Assembly: GCA_029204225.1 (NCBI GenBank)
Contig: CM055096.1
Coordinates: 5,471,504 to 5,535,503, forward strand
Direction: 5' to 3'
DNA: 64,000 bases
Source of the DNA: Diphasiastrum complanatum
Lineage: Eukaryota > Streptophyta > Lycopodiopsida > Lycopodiales > Lycopodiaceae
In this document: in pieces, positions 43,509 through 55,086 of the stretch
How positions within the stretch are numbered: the stretch's first letter is position 1
Layout: each line of letters opens with the position of its first letter
The notes under the pieces: generated by a model
The model's input: only the letters and a program-made list of their open reading frames with translations
Databases searched by the model: none
What the model was told of the DNA's origin: nothing
Position numbers and translations under genes: made by a program

Positions 43509-46500
43509 TTACATGACCAGATCTAAGCCAAGTTTGGCTCTAAAAGTCTCAAAATTTTCTTTACTTAAAGCTTTCATAAATATATCAGCAACTTGTAATA
43601 ACGTAGAACAATGTACAATACTTATATCTTCAAATTGTAATTTTTCATGCACAAAGTGATATTTTACTTCAATATGTTTTGTCCTTGCGTGAAAGATAGG
43701 ATTTTTAGCCAATTGTATTCCACTTTGCTGTCACATAAAATAACAGTTGGATTTACCTGCTTCATGCCAATCTCACATAACAAATTACGTAGCCAAACAG
43801 CTTCCTAGGTAGCAGAACTCAACGCTTTATATTCGGCTTCTGTGGAAGAAAGAGAAATAGTATCTTGCTTCTTGCTAGACCATGAAAAACAACCGCTACC
43901 AAATTAGACCATGAAAAACAACCACTACCAAAATTGAAGGCATAACTTGTTGTTGACTTTCTATCATCTATACTTCCTACCCAATCAGCATCAACATAAC
44001 CTTGCAACTTAGGTAAAACACCTTGTTTTTTGTAGATTAGAGCAAGGTTAGGTGTACCTTTTACATACCTCAAAATCCTTTTTGCAGCTTTGCAATGGTC
44101 CATAGTGGGTGATGACATGAATTGGCTAATCAAACTTACAGCATAGCAGATATCAGGACGTGTAGTCGTAAGATATATCAAACTTCCAACTAGCTGACGA
44201 AATAGTGTAGCATCAACATGTGCACTATCATCAATACGAGATAATTTCTTACCAGCTTCACAAGGGGTGTTGGAAGGTTTGCACTCTGTCATGTGAAATC
44301 TCTCCAATATCTTGCCCACATACTTGTTTTGACATAACCTGATATCATTGCTAGTTTGTCATACTTCGACACCCAAGCAATAGTGCATAAGATCTAAATT
44401 TGTCATCTCAAATTGCTTGTGCGTGATAATGATATCATCAACGTAAAGTACAATCAAGGCAATGTTGTCATCATTTATAAGAGCATAAAGGTTTGGATCT
44501 GAATTTGTTCTTACAGACCCATGAGAAAGAAAATAACTGTCAATGCGTCCATACCATGCGTGTGGCACTTGCTTAAGGCCATAAAGTGCTTTGTGTAGTT
44601 TACATACCTTCTGTTCTTGCCCTTTTGCCATGAAGCCCTGTGGTTGGACCATGTAAACTTCTTCCTCTAAGTCACCATTCAAAAATGCAGACTTCACATC
44701 CATTTGATGGATCTTCCACCCAAAATGAGATGCTAAGGCAATGATAAGGTGTAGCGTAGTCCACTTAGCCACTGGAGCAAATGTCTCTTCATAGTCAATT
44801 CCTTTGCTTTGCTCATAACCCTTCACTACTAGGCGTGCCTTGTACTTTGCTATTGTGCCATCCGCATGAAACTTTGTTCTAAACACTCACTTGTTGTCAA
44901 TGGGTTTCTTTCCAAGTGGTAGATCAACCAACTCCCATGTATCATGCATGTGGATGCATTCTATCTCTTCTTCCATTGCCCTTTGCCACTCTTTGTGATC
45001 TTTTGCCTCATCAAAGGTTGATGGCTCTCGACACTTCAAAATGTCAATCATTAGGGCATAGTCCACATGATAACGATCGGGAGACTTCCTTTTTCGTGTT
45101 GATCTTCTCACTTCACTTTGTGTGCTAGATCCTGTTTGATTTAGCTTTGCATCCTTCATGACCTTTTCATACCATTTTGGTATCTTAGATTCAGGTGATA
45201 CACTACGTGGAGAGTATGTATTCCAAGGAGTGTCCAAGTAATGTCTCTTACTTCCAACTGGTTTCTCCTTTATTGCTCCTATTGGCAAGTACCTCCTCCT
45301 AGGCTCTTGAATAGGTGGTGTTCATTCATACTTGCCCTCTCGACTCTCGTCCTCACGTGCATCATTTTGTGGAGCATCTTCTTCATCTTCTTCCTCCAGA
45401 ATTGTGGAAAGTCTTTTGATGCTTTCACCACTTGCATGGTCTTCTTCTTCATACCTATGTATTATCAAAGATCACATCTTTGCTAATGTGAAGCTTATTC
45501 ATTACATGATCAAAACACTTGTAAGCTTTCGTTCTTTCATCATAATCGACGAAGATACACTTGATTGCTTTGGCATCAAGTTTATTTCGCTCCTCCTTTG
45601 GCACATGTACATAGGCCTTACACCCAATGACACGAAACTTGTCGATTTTTGGCTTTATTCCAGTAAATGCTTCTTCAGGAGTCACATTTGGAACCGCAAC
45701 TATAGGGCTCCTGTTTTGCAAGAACGTTGCTGCACTGCACGCTTCCAACCAAAGTGAATCGATCAAGCCCATTTGCTTCATCATGGAGCGTGCACTCTCC
45801 ATAATAGTTCTGTTTTTCCTTTCAACGACACCATTACTATGCGGCATGTGTGATTGTGTGAATTGTCTTTTAATGTCATGTTCTTTGCAAAAATCTTCAA
45901 AATAATCAGATTTGTATTCGCCCCCTCTATTAGATCTTAGCACTTTGATGTGTGCATCCAGTTGGTTCTCTACCAAAGTCTTGAACTCTTTGAAGTGAGC
46001 AAAAGCATCAGATTTCTTCTTCAAGAAATAAATCCATGTCCTCCTAGAGTAATCATCTATGAATGTCATAAAATAATATGCTTTCCCCAACAACATGGTC
46101 TTCATTGGGATGCACAGGTCGCTGTGAATGAGTTCTAGTAGTTTCTTAGCTCTTGCAGCTCCACCTTTCTTGAATGTCTCCCTATGATGCTTTCCCATGA
46201 TGCGTCCTTCACAAATTGCATGATGATCATCCTGCAATGCCGGTAACCCTATTACCATCTTCAGCTTTGCCATCAATCTCAAGCTCCCATAGTTCAAATG
46301 ACCAAGTCGTATGTGCCACAACTCGGATTGAGATGCTGTTGAGATAGCCAAACCACATTTACCTGGTTTTGCAACATCCAATTTATAAAGGCCACAGTTA
46401 CTATCTCTATAACCCTTTGCCACCACTTTATGGTTGTGGTTCATATCCTTCATAAGGCATTCATCCTTGACAAATTCAACTTTAAGATGTTGATTTGCCA

Positions 46501-47551
46501 TTACACCAACAGAAAGCAAACTCTTTTTGAGTCCAGGAACATAAAGTACATTAGGGATGTTTTTAATTTTGCCATCAGAAAACTGCACAAGTACATTGCC
46601 CACGCCCTGTATCTGGCATTCCTCTCCATTGGCTTGAGTGATCCTATCCCCATCATGGATTGGTGAGAATTTTTCAAACCAATCACGTTTTCCTGTCATA
46701 TGCCTTGTGGCGCCTGAATCTATGAACCATCTGGCACCATCATCAACTTGGGATGCCAATTCCAATGAGAAGACACTTGTCTCATCGTCTTCTCCATCAT
46801 CTTTGGCAATGTTTCCTTGTTGAGTAACTTTTCCCGCCTTTATGTCCGCTTTCTTCTTATAACACTCGCATGCCCAATGACCCGGTTTGTGGCGATAGTA
46901 ACATTTGTCTTTCTTCTTCTTTTTCCCTTTTGATGACGACTCTCCCTCGTCATCATCATCCTTGGATTTCTTAGGAATCATTTTCCATCCTTTCTGCTTG
47001 CCTTTAGCAAGCAAGGCTTGATCCTCCTGTGGGGTTTGCCTTGACTTCACCACTTCGCAACGTTGCTCTTCTTGCAACATGATTCCGTGGAAGTCTTCAA
47101 AAGTAGACAACCTCTCCCTCAAAGAAATGCCGCTCACAAACATCTGTAGCCCTTCCGAGACACCGCTCATGGTGGTATGTACCAATTCAATATCCTTGAT
47201 TGATTCTCCAATCGCTAGAAGTTGATCTCTCAGCTCCTTTATCCTGGTGAAGAAAGATCTCACTAATTCACTTTCTTCCATCCTTACTGTGTTCAATCCC
47301 GACTTCAAGAACATGGCTCAAGCTGGATTGCAGGTTTGAAATTGCATTCTAAGAGCTTCCCAAGCTCCCCTAGCCATCGTGGCATCACTTGTATGAGTAA
47401 TCACATGGTCTTTCACTAAAAGATTGATCAAGGACAATGCTCTTTGCGCCTTTTTATCAAAGGCCCTTATGTCACCTGGAGTGGTATTTGGCCGGACTTC
47501 AATACCTACCATGATCTCCCACAACTCTTTCTCCATCAAAATGCTCTTCAT
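43509..47551 (-). pseudogene. Copia E gag-pol, inactivated
   Basis: From 47,551 the frame gives gag (KKAQRALSLINLLVKDHV), then a knuckle CYYRHKPGHWACEC whose second Cys is Arg. The protease has DSGATRHM, the integrase zinc region has WHIRLGHLNYGS, and the core starts HSDLC. RSNRGGEY follows, with the second catalytic Asp changed to Asn, then NGVVERKNRT. RT has YVDDIIIT (near 44,420) and RNase H ends in FHARTKHIEVKYHFVHEK. In-frame stops lie at 47,315 and about 45,310, with frame changes near 45,455, 44,880, 44,350 and 43,800. It is a single-family copy different from the young copia and copia C. Confidence 0.9.
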
Positions 47552-48889
47552 TTTGAATTTTTAGATGTTGTAGTTAGAAGCCCCATCAAGTTTGCTTGCA
47601 TCGCCCAAAATTGCCTCATTGATGTTTGCCATCTCCAAACTGCTTGAAACTTCACCTGTAGGCTATAAAGTGTATGCTGGAGCCAACCGTGATGTTAGAA
47701 ATCAATAATAATGACCTGCAATTTTTAGCTTACCAGGCCACCCGCTGCTCTTTCGCCAAATTGAAAGCCAAACTGGCTTCGTTTTCCGAAATGCTTTTCG
47801 TCACCAACTCCCAGCTTTCTGCCCAGTGGAATGGTGAAATCACTTTTGACGCGCTTTGAACACTTTCTCCTTGGCAATCACTCTATTTTGGTGTACTGTA
47901 CTTGTAGGTACAGTCAGGGTGCCCGTCGTTTGGAGGCTATAGCCTTTCGTTTGGCCAAAATAGGCTAAAGGAAGTGAAAATAAGGGCAATTTGGGTTTTG
48001 AACTGTTTCTTCAGTGTGCAGAAACTTCACCCTTCAAAAACTTGGGACCCGACATTTTTTACAGTTTGAAGATTTTTAATGAAGTTGCAATGCACTTTGC
48101 ACTTCAGACCCCTTCAGACTTTTTCACATCAATCCAACGAATCCTTTAGATCCAACGACCCACCTGTCATGTAATAACCATCATCGATCTGTGTGCTTCG
48201 AGATCGGACGGCTTTCCACGCTTTTGTGCATTGATCAAGAGCCTTCGAAGCACCAAGCACTTCGGGCCGCTAACTGACTAACTGAACTGGGCACGCGAGA
48301 GGTTCCGCGACCTCTCCTCCTCTTCTCTCTCTCTCTACGATGGACTCTTCTCTCTCTTCACAAGCTATGGCTGCTCCCTGTGGATCGATCTGGCTGTTTT
48401 CTTCCTCCACGACCAGTCGCGACCTCCCTACTACAGAATCGCACTACCAGGGCGCCCATTCTCAGCAACTTTCAGCTCTAAAACCGGCCTCCTACAAGGA
48501 GATATCCCAGATTTTGCACTTTGAAACCCTAACAACTTTGAAAAGAAGGATATATTGGGCTTTACTCAGGCTTTCCCTGAGCTTTCACTTGCAGCTCCTA
48601 TTTGGCTGAGGTCGCCCTACTGCAGGCAATCTTTTGCTCCAAACCGCTCTTCAAACGGTGTTCGATTGGATTCAAACCAATCACAAACGCCAAGCAACCC
48701 TCCTGAAGAATTTTCAGCTTCAATCTTTGCTTGCTTTCTGATTCAATCGACAATTCCCTGTCTCTGAATTCTTTTTACAGTTTTGAGCCGTTCCACAAAT
48801 CTCCACAGACTCGGTTTGTGCTTCCTGGCTAACAAACCATCGTAAATTCGTAGCTCTCTGTTCTTGTCCGGTGATTCAAGCCACCAAGG
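47552..48889 (-). other. Leader of copia E
   Basis: About 1.3 kb of untranslated sequence lies between the primer site and gag, longer than usual for plant copia. A CT-rich tract is near 48,310-48,355. No additional gene is recognised in either strand. Confidence 0.6.
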
Positions 48890-48901
48890 GCTCTGATACC
48901 A
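48890..48901 (-). other. Primer-binding site of copia E
   Basis: The minus strand reads TGGTATCAGAGC directly after the 5' LTR end TTAACT. Confidence 0.95.
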
Positions 48902-49149
48902 AGTTAAGAAAACACAGTTTAAACACCCGACCAGATCAATCACCACAGCACAACGTCAAGTGCAACAAGACCACAGAATTGCTCTCCTCAAACTATATAT
49001 TCAACTAACTCGTAAGTACAAAGGTAAGTTGCTTAAAAACACTCAAAGGGCTCGTAAAAGAAAGATGGCCCGATAACTCTCAAACTAAGCACACGTGGTG
49101 CCGTCGAAATAAGAAAGCAATGTACAAGTCGATCATTGCTATTTTAATT
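48902..49149 (-). repeat. 5' LTR of copia E
   Basis: 248 bp, flanked on the outside by GAGAC. Its outermost bases are AATTAAAATAG, one change from the 3' LTR terminus. Confidence 0.9.
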
Positions 49150-49154
49150 GAGAC

Positions 49155-49271
49155 TTCTTATTTTGGCTAAAAGAAAAATAAGTCTAAGTTTAAATTCTTT
49201 TATTGTGGAATCAAAGGGCATTTTGCAAATAAATGTTTGAAGAAGCAAACAGATGAAGGTAGCAAGCAGTT
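49155..49271 (+). pseudogene. Copia gag, part 2 (zinc knuckle)
   Basis: This continues the gag interrupted at 43,169. It reads KFKFFYCGIKGHFANKC, a CCHC knuckle whose first Cys is Phe, then KKQTDEGSK. The frame is broken off at about 49,272 where the MED26-like segment begins. The expected next part, the protease linker, resumes at about 51,250. Confidence 0.85.
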
Positions 49272-51248
49272 CTTGTAAAAAACGTTTTACACCAAAAAAA
49301 AAATTTAAAAAAGTCAAAAAGGTTTCCATGTCAAGGAAGGTCCACCTCCTTGACCGTTCCACCATGGGAAAAGTCTTATTTGCGGGGCTATGCCCTTAGT
49401 CGAAGACACTTCCCTTAGCGAAAAGGCCTCCAATGGAGACCCCCGCCCCCTCTCCTCATTAACAAATCAATTTATTCATGACTTTTACCCTAAAGCACCC
49501 TAAAGCCTTGTGCATGTGCAAATCCCAGTGCTCTTAATAATATTAGATAGACTTCATTCACTCTTTTACTCGCTGAGGTCTTATACTATTCCAACACAAC
49601 ATTTCTGTTGAAAAGAAGAAGGAGCTGGCAGAAAAGAACCAGCAGCGTGGCTGGCAGAAAACAAGCAGCAACGGAACAAGATTAGTCATGGATCAGGCAG
49701 GCGTAATCAAAACAACAACAAAAGGGATCAATCGAGTTTTGGCTTTTGCCACTACTTTCAAATACTTGTATTATTCATTTTGTTGAAAGTCGTAAATATT
49801 TTGCTTGTTTAATCATTGCGCTTCCATGATGTTCAGTCTCAATCCTCTTCTTAGCTTGTTTGAGTGCTTTCTAAGATTTGATTGATTGTCGTCTTGCGAA
49901 CTGTAAGTCATTCATGCATCATGCAGCTTCTTGTTCAACAAAATGGCCATCTTTGATCTAAGCACTCATGCTCTAAATTATAGTTGACTAAGCTTATTAG
50001 TATTCTTTGTATGCTATCAGCCATTGTGATTGCCATGGAACGAATTTACGATGCAACAGTTGGAGAGGTTGGTGAGGTTAACGTTCATGGGAATGAAATA
50101 ATGATTATCAAGGAGCAACTGCTCAGAGCTGATGAGTTTCCTCTGGAAAGGCTGTTGCGACTGCTCTTTCAACTGAAGAGCATAGATTTGGGCTTGGAGG
50201 ATTTGAAAGCCACAATGGTGGGAAAAGCAGCGAACAAATTAAAAAAGCGTGCACATGGAGGTGTCAGATACGTTGCAGATTGGCTTCTGGGTGATTGGAA
50301 TCAATTGGTTCACAACATATTTCATACACCTTCTAAACAAACAAATGGCTGCAATTCCACTACAGGTCTCCAGCAAATTTGCAGGTTTAAAGCAACTCCT
50401 ACTTATTCTCCTCTGAAACAAGTTCAAGAAAGGCCTTCAGTGTAGCTCAAGAAGACCATGAACAATGAACTAATCTCAAGCGCATCATCATCATCTGTCG
50501 TCGTGCTTTGAAACTCTTGTAGGCCTACACATGCTACTCAGGTGCCCACTTCTCTAGAATGTCAATCATAAAGCATCCGCTATTGCTGCACCATCTATTG
50601 CATATGCAGCTTGTAAAAAGAATGTTTGGGTAAAGTTTAATGGTGAGGTAATAGGCGGACCCATAGTTTGTTGGATCTCTGCATCAAGGATCAGCAAGAA
50701 AGCAGACGAAGTGCCAGCTATTGAGCCCAAAAGAGGCCAAAAAAGGTTCATAGTCAGACGGGATTATCAGGCTCACAGGTAAAATGATGCGAGGGGTAGT
50801 CTACGACATTGATCAACATTAACCAATCACCAAAGCCAAATAAGTGAAGTCAATTGTGGCCCACTGATTAGCTAAGCAGCCAGCGGCTCGAGCGTCCTCT
50901 TTTATAGGTTGTCGCCTCTATGCTGCACGGATTTACATAAAGGCTTAAGAAGCTGATGCATCTTCAACTCAAGTAAAGTGAGACACTAGAAGTAGAGGCA
51001 AATTCCAATTGACTTGCATTTTGAAGATATGCATTGTTGCAACAACTCAATTTTATTTTATCAAACAACTTTTGCTGTTAACATTCTCTGGCATGGAATA
51101 CTTTAGTAATTCTGACCACTGATCAAACATAACAATCTCAATAACACACGTTTTTGGTCTTATATGAAGACATTTATTTTAGTACCACACCCACACCCAC
51201 ACTCAAACTATAAATACTCTAAATTAGCTGTAGATTTTGGATGTAGCT
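49272..51248 (+). repeat. MED26-like segment, copy inside a copia element (inverted copy 60,931-62,892)
   Basis: About 1.98 kb matches the reverse complement of 60,931-62,892 from CTTGTAAAAAACG to GGATGTAGCT with many substitutions and small gaps. It lies exactly between the gag knuckle and the protease of a + strand copia derivative, so it is either an insertion into or cargo of that element. I found no terminal inverted repeats. A GTAGC at 49,260-49,264 and 51,243-51,247 could be a target duplication or chance. Confidence 0.85.
50036..50790 (+). pseudogene. MED26-like TFIIS N-terminal-domain protein, broken copy
   Basis: The frame opens MERIYDATVGEVGEVN and keeps the TFIIS N-terminal (LW) fold pattern LLRLLFQLKSIDLGLEDL, KATMVGKAANKLKKR and VRYVADWLLGDWNQLV. 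It stops at a TAG (50,443-50,445) where the inverted copy has CAG. Further stops and a deletion of about 20 bases near 50,550 follow. The remainder (VWVKFNGEVIGGPI) is still recognisable to about 50,785. It is on the same strand as the surrounding copia. Confidence 0.75.
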
Positions 51249-53446
51249 TTACTACTAATGATGAGGATCTAAGTGGTGGTGAATCTCTTTTGATGTGTTC
51301 AAGTCCAATACCAAGTGAAGGTGACAAAGACTCATGGTGGACTGATAGTGGAGCTAGTTCACACATGACTAGTCACAAGGAGTTCTTTACTTCTTTGGTC
51401 ACTTATGATGGAGCCAAGAAAGCAATTCACATGGCCAAATGGTGGTACATGTGTGATTGAAGGTATTGCTAGGTGCATGCATGAAGGAGATGGTCCTTCT
51501 ACATTCTTTTGTGATGAGTCCAATAAAGTCATTTTTGTAGCAAGTGGAGTCACATGTCTTCATAAAGAGAGTAGATCAAATGGTTCTATCAAGAGACTTG
51601 GTGAGGGAGATAGTCACAAGTCAAGAAGAAGAGAAGTATCTGAAGAGTTCAAAGTAGGGTGTACTTTGAATGATGTCATTATGAATGATAGTGAGGAAGA
51701 ATCATTATCATATGAGTCATTACCTGAACAATTGAGTAGAACTACTTGTTTGAAAAAAGAGAGTACTTCAATCATGCTTACGTTGAAAGTACTAATCATT
51801 TTTTTCATGGCTTCTAATGTCTTTGAGATTTCTACTTTTTATGATGCAATCATTAAGAGGGAGTCTTATGAAGGAAAGAGCAATGGAAGACTGGTTCCTG
51901 GGAAGATCCAAGCCATGGATCTCACATCTCTTCATCAACTCAAAGGACTCTATGATTGTGAATTGATCACTCATGACCAAGATGGCAAAAGGTTGGTTGG
52001 AGAAGACTACATGGAGTAAATTGAAAGGCAATTTTTTCAAGGAAAGGGAGATCTCATTGGTGAGCTTATTGAGGCTTGTTATGGAGTCAAGAAGGCTGGA
52101 TTTATTAGGTTTGATACTCATCTTCACCTACTCTACTTCATGTTGGATGGAAAGTTTGGAATCTATCTTTTGATTTATGATGGTGCCACCAATGACATTG
52201 TTTTCGCTAACCTTTGTGGAAATTCGAGATCAAGCATTGATGAGATCTTGTTGCATCTAGATCATATGTTTGAGAGGGAGTATTTTCAGAGGGTCAAATT
52301 TGAAGATATTCATATCTTTGATATCTATGATGATCAAGAGAAAGGTAAGCAAGTGGAAGCAACTCACTTTGCTTTACTCACATGTTTTGAAGAAGCTTCT
52401 TGTGTATATGATTCTATGCAAGTGGACATTGGTTCTCATAGTTTTCATACTGAAAAAGCAAGTAATGGATCTGGAAAACAAATTTTGTTCAATGACTTTG
52501 ATGGTCAAGAGCAAGATCAAGAGGTTGGTCTCAAAGAGCTTCCACAACACAAAAGGAAAGGTGGCAATTTGGAGCTAGTCAAGAGCATCAAAGGGGAGGT
52601 AATTGGCAAAGATGTTATGGATCTATTTTTGCAGCTTATTGAAGACTCAAGTAAGGTCAAAGAAGTAGCAAGGATGTGTTTTTCAAGTTTACTTTACTTG
52701 TTCTATCTAATGTTTGAGCTATTTCATGTGGATGTGTGCAGATTGTCAAGATATGGACAAACTAGCTACGTTGTCTTGCAATGTCTTATTGTTGGAGTTG
52801 TACTAGAATTCTTGGATGCTTTTACTGATAGAAATGAAGCGCTATTGGAGGTTCATTAAGTCACTCATCCATGCCTAATTTCTCAAGTGTTGAGCTTCTT
52901 GGTGCCAATACTTGGAGATTGTCATTTTTTGGTGAATTCATGGTCATTTTCTTGTGTCAAGTAGACCTTGAAGATGGACCAATTAGGCCTACTTGGTTTA
53001 TGGAGTCATGTGGTTGCATCATTGATGTACTCACCTACTCATGGATTTCCAAGGTTTGATGGTTTCTTGTGGCAAGATGGAGATGGAGGCGTATTCATGG
53101 AGTTTTATGGTGGAGACATATCAAGAAAGGACAAAGTTGGAGGAGAAGCAAATGGTCATCACTAACATTTATTGTTTGGTTGCTGTAATTTTTCAGAGAG
53201 TTGTTTGAAATATGGAGGAATCATTTCATTCACATTCTATTTGGTTCTTCATGTTCTAGTTATATCTTGATGTGTAAAATTGATGTAAGAAATAGTGAAG
53301 CATCCAATTTGGACACTATTCTCTATATCAATTATGGAAACTACTTTAGAATATTAGAAAGGATATCTGTACTTAGGATGGATATCATTCTAAAGTTGGA
53401 TCAAAGTAGTATGGTTAAAACTATGCCAAACTAGTTGAAGAGGGAG
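51249..53446 (+). pseudogene. Protease and unknown region of the composite copia
   Basis: The frame resumes with DEDLSGGESLLMCSSPIPS and the protease DSWWTDSGASSHMTSHKEFF. Integrase and RT are absent. Instead there is about 1.9 kb with readable but unknown pieces (LLIYDGATNDIVFANLCGN, GKQVEATHFALLTCFEEASC, DVMDLFLQLIEDSSKVKE). The GKQV..FALLTCFEE part resembles the young copia's integrase-RT linker. Its second half matches 25,600-26,651. It ends in a GAAGAGGGAG purine tract before the LTR. Confidence 0.6.
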
Positions 53447-54000
53447 TGTGAGAGATTTCAACTAGTTTAGTCTGGTTTAGTCATATTTTGGTAAATTGTC
53501 AATTGAGACCAAAAACTCATTTTAGACTTAGAGATAAACTTTTTGAAGTTATATTAGTTTAAAGTACATTCGATAAACACTCTCTGAAAGTTTGGGAAAG
53601 TTGGTAGTTGAGTTTGAGACAAATTCGAATTTGAACTTTGGGTACAATGAATCTAGACCCAAAAATAGTAGGTTTTACATTTTGGAGGGAAAGCCAAGTG
53701 GCCAAATAGGGTTTGGACACTCTATAAAAGGATGTAACTCATTTAGAGACACATCTTCTCTCTTCTCTCTCTCATTTCATCATTATACATGATTCTCTTT
53801 GGGTTCTACTACTCATTGGTGCACTCTCTTGATGATATCTTGCAATCTTGTGTGTATAATAATCATTTGTTGTTATTTCCGGTTTGACACGTGTGAAATA
53901 CATAAGGGTACTATAATTGTATGAACAACAACTATATTTTATGTTTTGGTTCATGTTTGATCAGTATCTCTTAGAGTTTGCATCTCATCTTGTATGTAGA
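53447..54000 (+). repeat. 3' LTR, family A', of the composite copia
   Basis: It begins TGTGAGAGATTTCAAC, has TATAAAAGGATG near 53,725 and a GACACGTGTGAAA element at 53,886-53,898, and is cut after GTAGATGG by gypsy sequence. Its last 60 bases match the 5' LTR remnant at 41,618. Confidence 0.85.
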
Positions 54001-55080
54001 TGGTTCGATCCAATAAGGAAATCTTGCTCAAATTTGACTGACTATCTTGTTGACACATATATCCTACTGCACAATCAATTGTTGCAAGAGCTTCATTTTA
54101 GTTTAGAGTATCCGTTTGAGAATCGTAATGAACTCCCAAATTTTTCTCTGGACGGTCACAAGTATGATCCGTTGTTGATGAATTATCATCCTCTTTTTGA
54201 ACCACTGGTTTGATAGTCCAAGTTGTAGGATCAACTTTGACTGCACGTTCACGATTTTCAAAAGTGATTTTTCCAGTATCCCATTTATGAATTACTTGCG
54301 CAACTCATAATCATGTTTGTCCCAATAGGACTCGGTAGACATTTGGCGCTTCTGGTAAGTCCATTACTACAAAAGTAATGACAAACTATACTCCTACAAT
54401 TCTGACAGGTATATCTTCAACCATTCCTCACGGACGAACTGTTGTTTGATCATCTAGCTTAATGGAAAAACTCACAGGCTTGATTTTGGTAAGGCCCCAT
54501 TTTGCACATAGCTTTGTAGAAATTAGGTTAACTCCTGAACAGCCATCTATCACGGCTGCTTCCTTAGGAGATTGTCTATGTTGTATCAGCAGAGTGATAT
54601 TCTTTTGTTCACTTTCCCAAGCAGCTCCGACATGGAGTACTTCATTAGATTTTTCAAATCCAGCACAAAAAAGTGCCTCCTGATGGACTTATGGTTCTAC
54701 TTGAGCTAACTTTTGCACTAAAACTTCTTTTGCTTTTGGCACCAACTTCAGGAACTCTCCCAATGAAATATTAATCTTACTAGATAAAATATTCATGGGC
54801 AGTTCTGTTTGTGGCGCTTTTGATTCAGTCATCTTGAAAGTTCTTCATGATGATGCAACTGATCATTCATATCAATACGTGAATTTCTTGGTGGCTGCAA
54901 TGGTGAAGAGCAAACTTCAGTTGTTGCTTTAACAGCCTCAAGTTCCTCTTCCTCTTGCAGATGTTTAATCCACTGGCTCATATCCTATTACCTTCTTTTT
55001 TCTGCATGAAGATTGGGAAAGATTTCAGATGCTGTTGATATATCGTTCAATGGTATAGAATCAGTAGGTACTGGATCTGC
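54001..55080 (-). pseudogene. Ty3/gypsy protease region
   Basis: The minus strand, with frame breaks, shows a VIDGCSGVNLISTKLCAKWG motif near 54,510-54,560. This is a gypsy protease active-site variant (DG-x-SGVN type), followed by VRIVGVYFVITFVVMDLP. Upstream is VPKAKEVLVQKLAQVE-like linker. RT and later domains are missing because the element is cut at 54,000. Confidence 0.65.
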
Positions 55081-55086
55081 TACTGA

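Larger units (their letters stand above)
43170..49149 (-). mobile_element. Full-length copia E, minus strand, decayed
   Basis: LTRs 43,170-43,417 and 48,902-49,149 (both 248 bp) flank a primer site, leader, gag-pol and polypurine tract. A perfect 5-bp target duplication GAGAC is at 43,165-43,169 and 49,150-49,154. The LTR ends are AG..CT (AGTTAA / TTAACT), not the usual TG..CA. The element splits the gag of a + strand copia derivative, which reads on across it. Confidence 0.92.

Noticed and set aside
48340-48609. 89-codon frame in the copia E leader
   Set aside because: Antisense to the element, no recognisable domain, and within its long untranslated leader.
50036-50445. Treating the left MED26-like copy as a working gene
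   Set aside because: A TAG replaces a CAG of the other copy and later stops and a deletion follow.
49272-51248. Helitron, Pack-MULE or hAT carrying the MED26-like segment
   Set aside because: No terminal inverted repeats, no convincing TC..CTRR ends with a 3' hairpin, and no 8-9-base duplication at the joints. The only candidate flank is a 5-base GTAGC.
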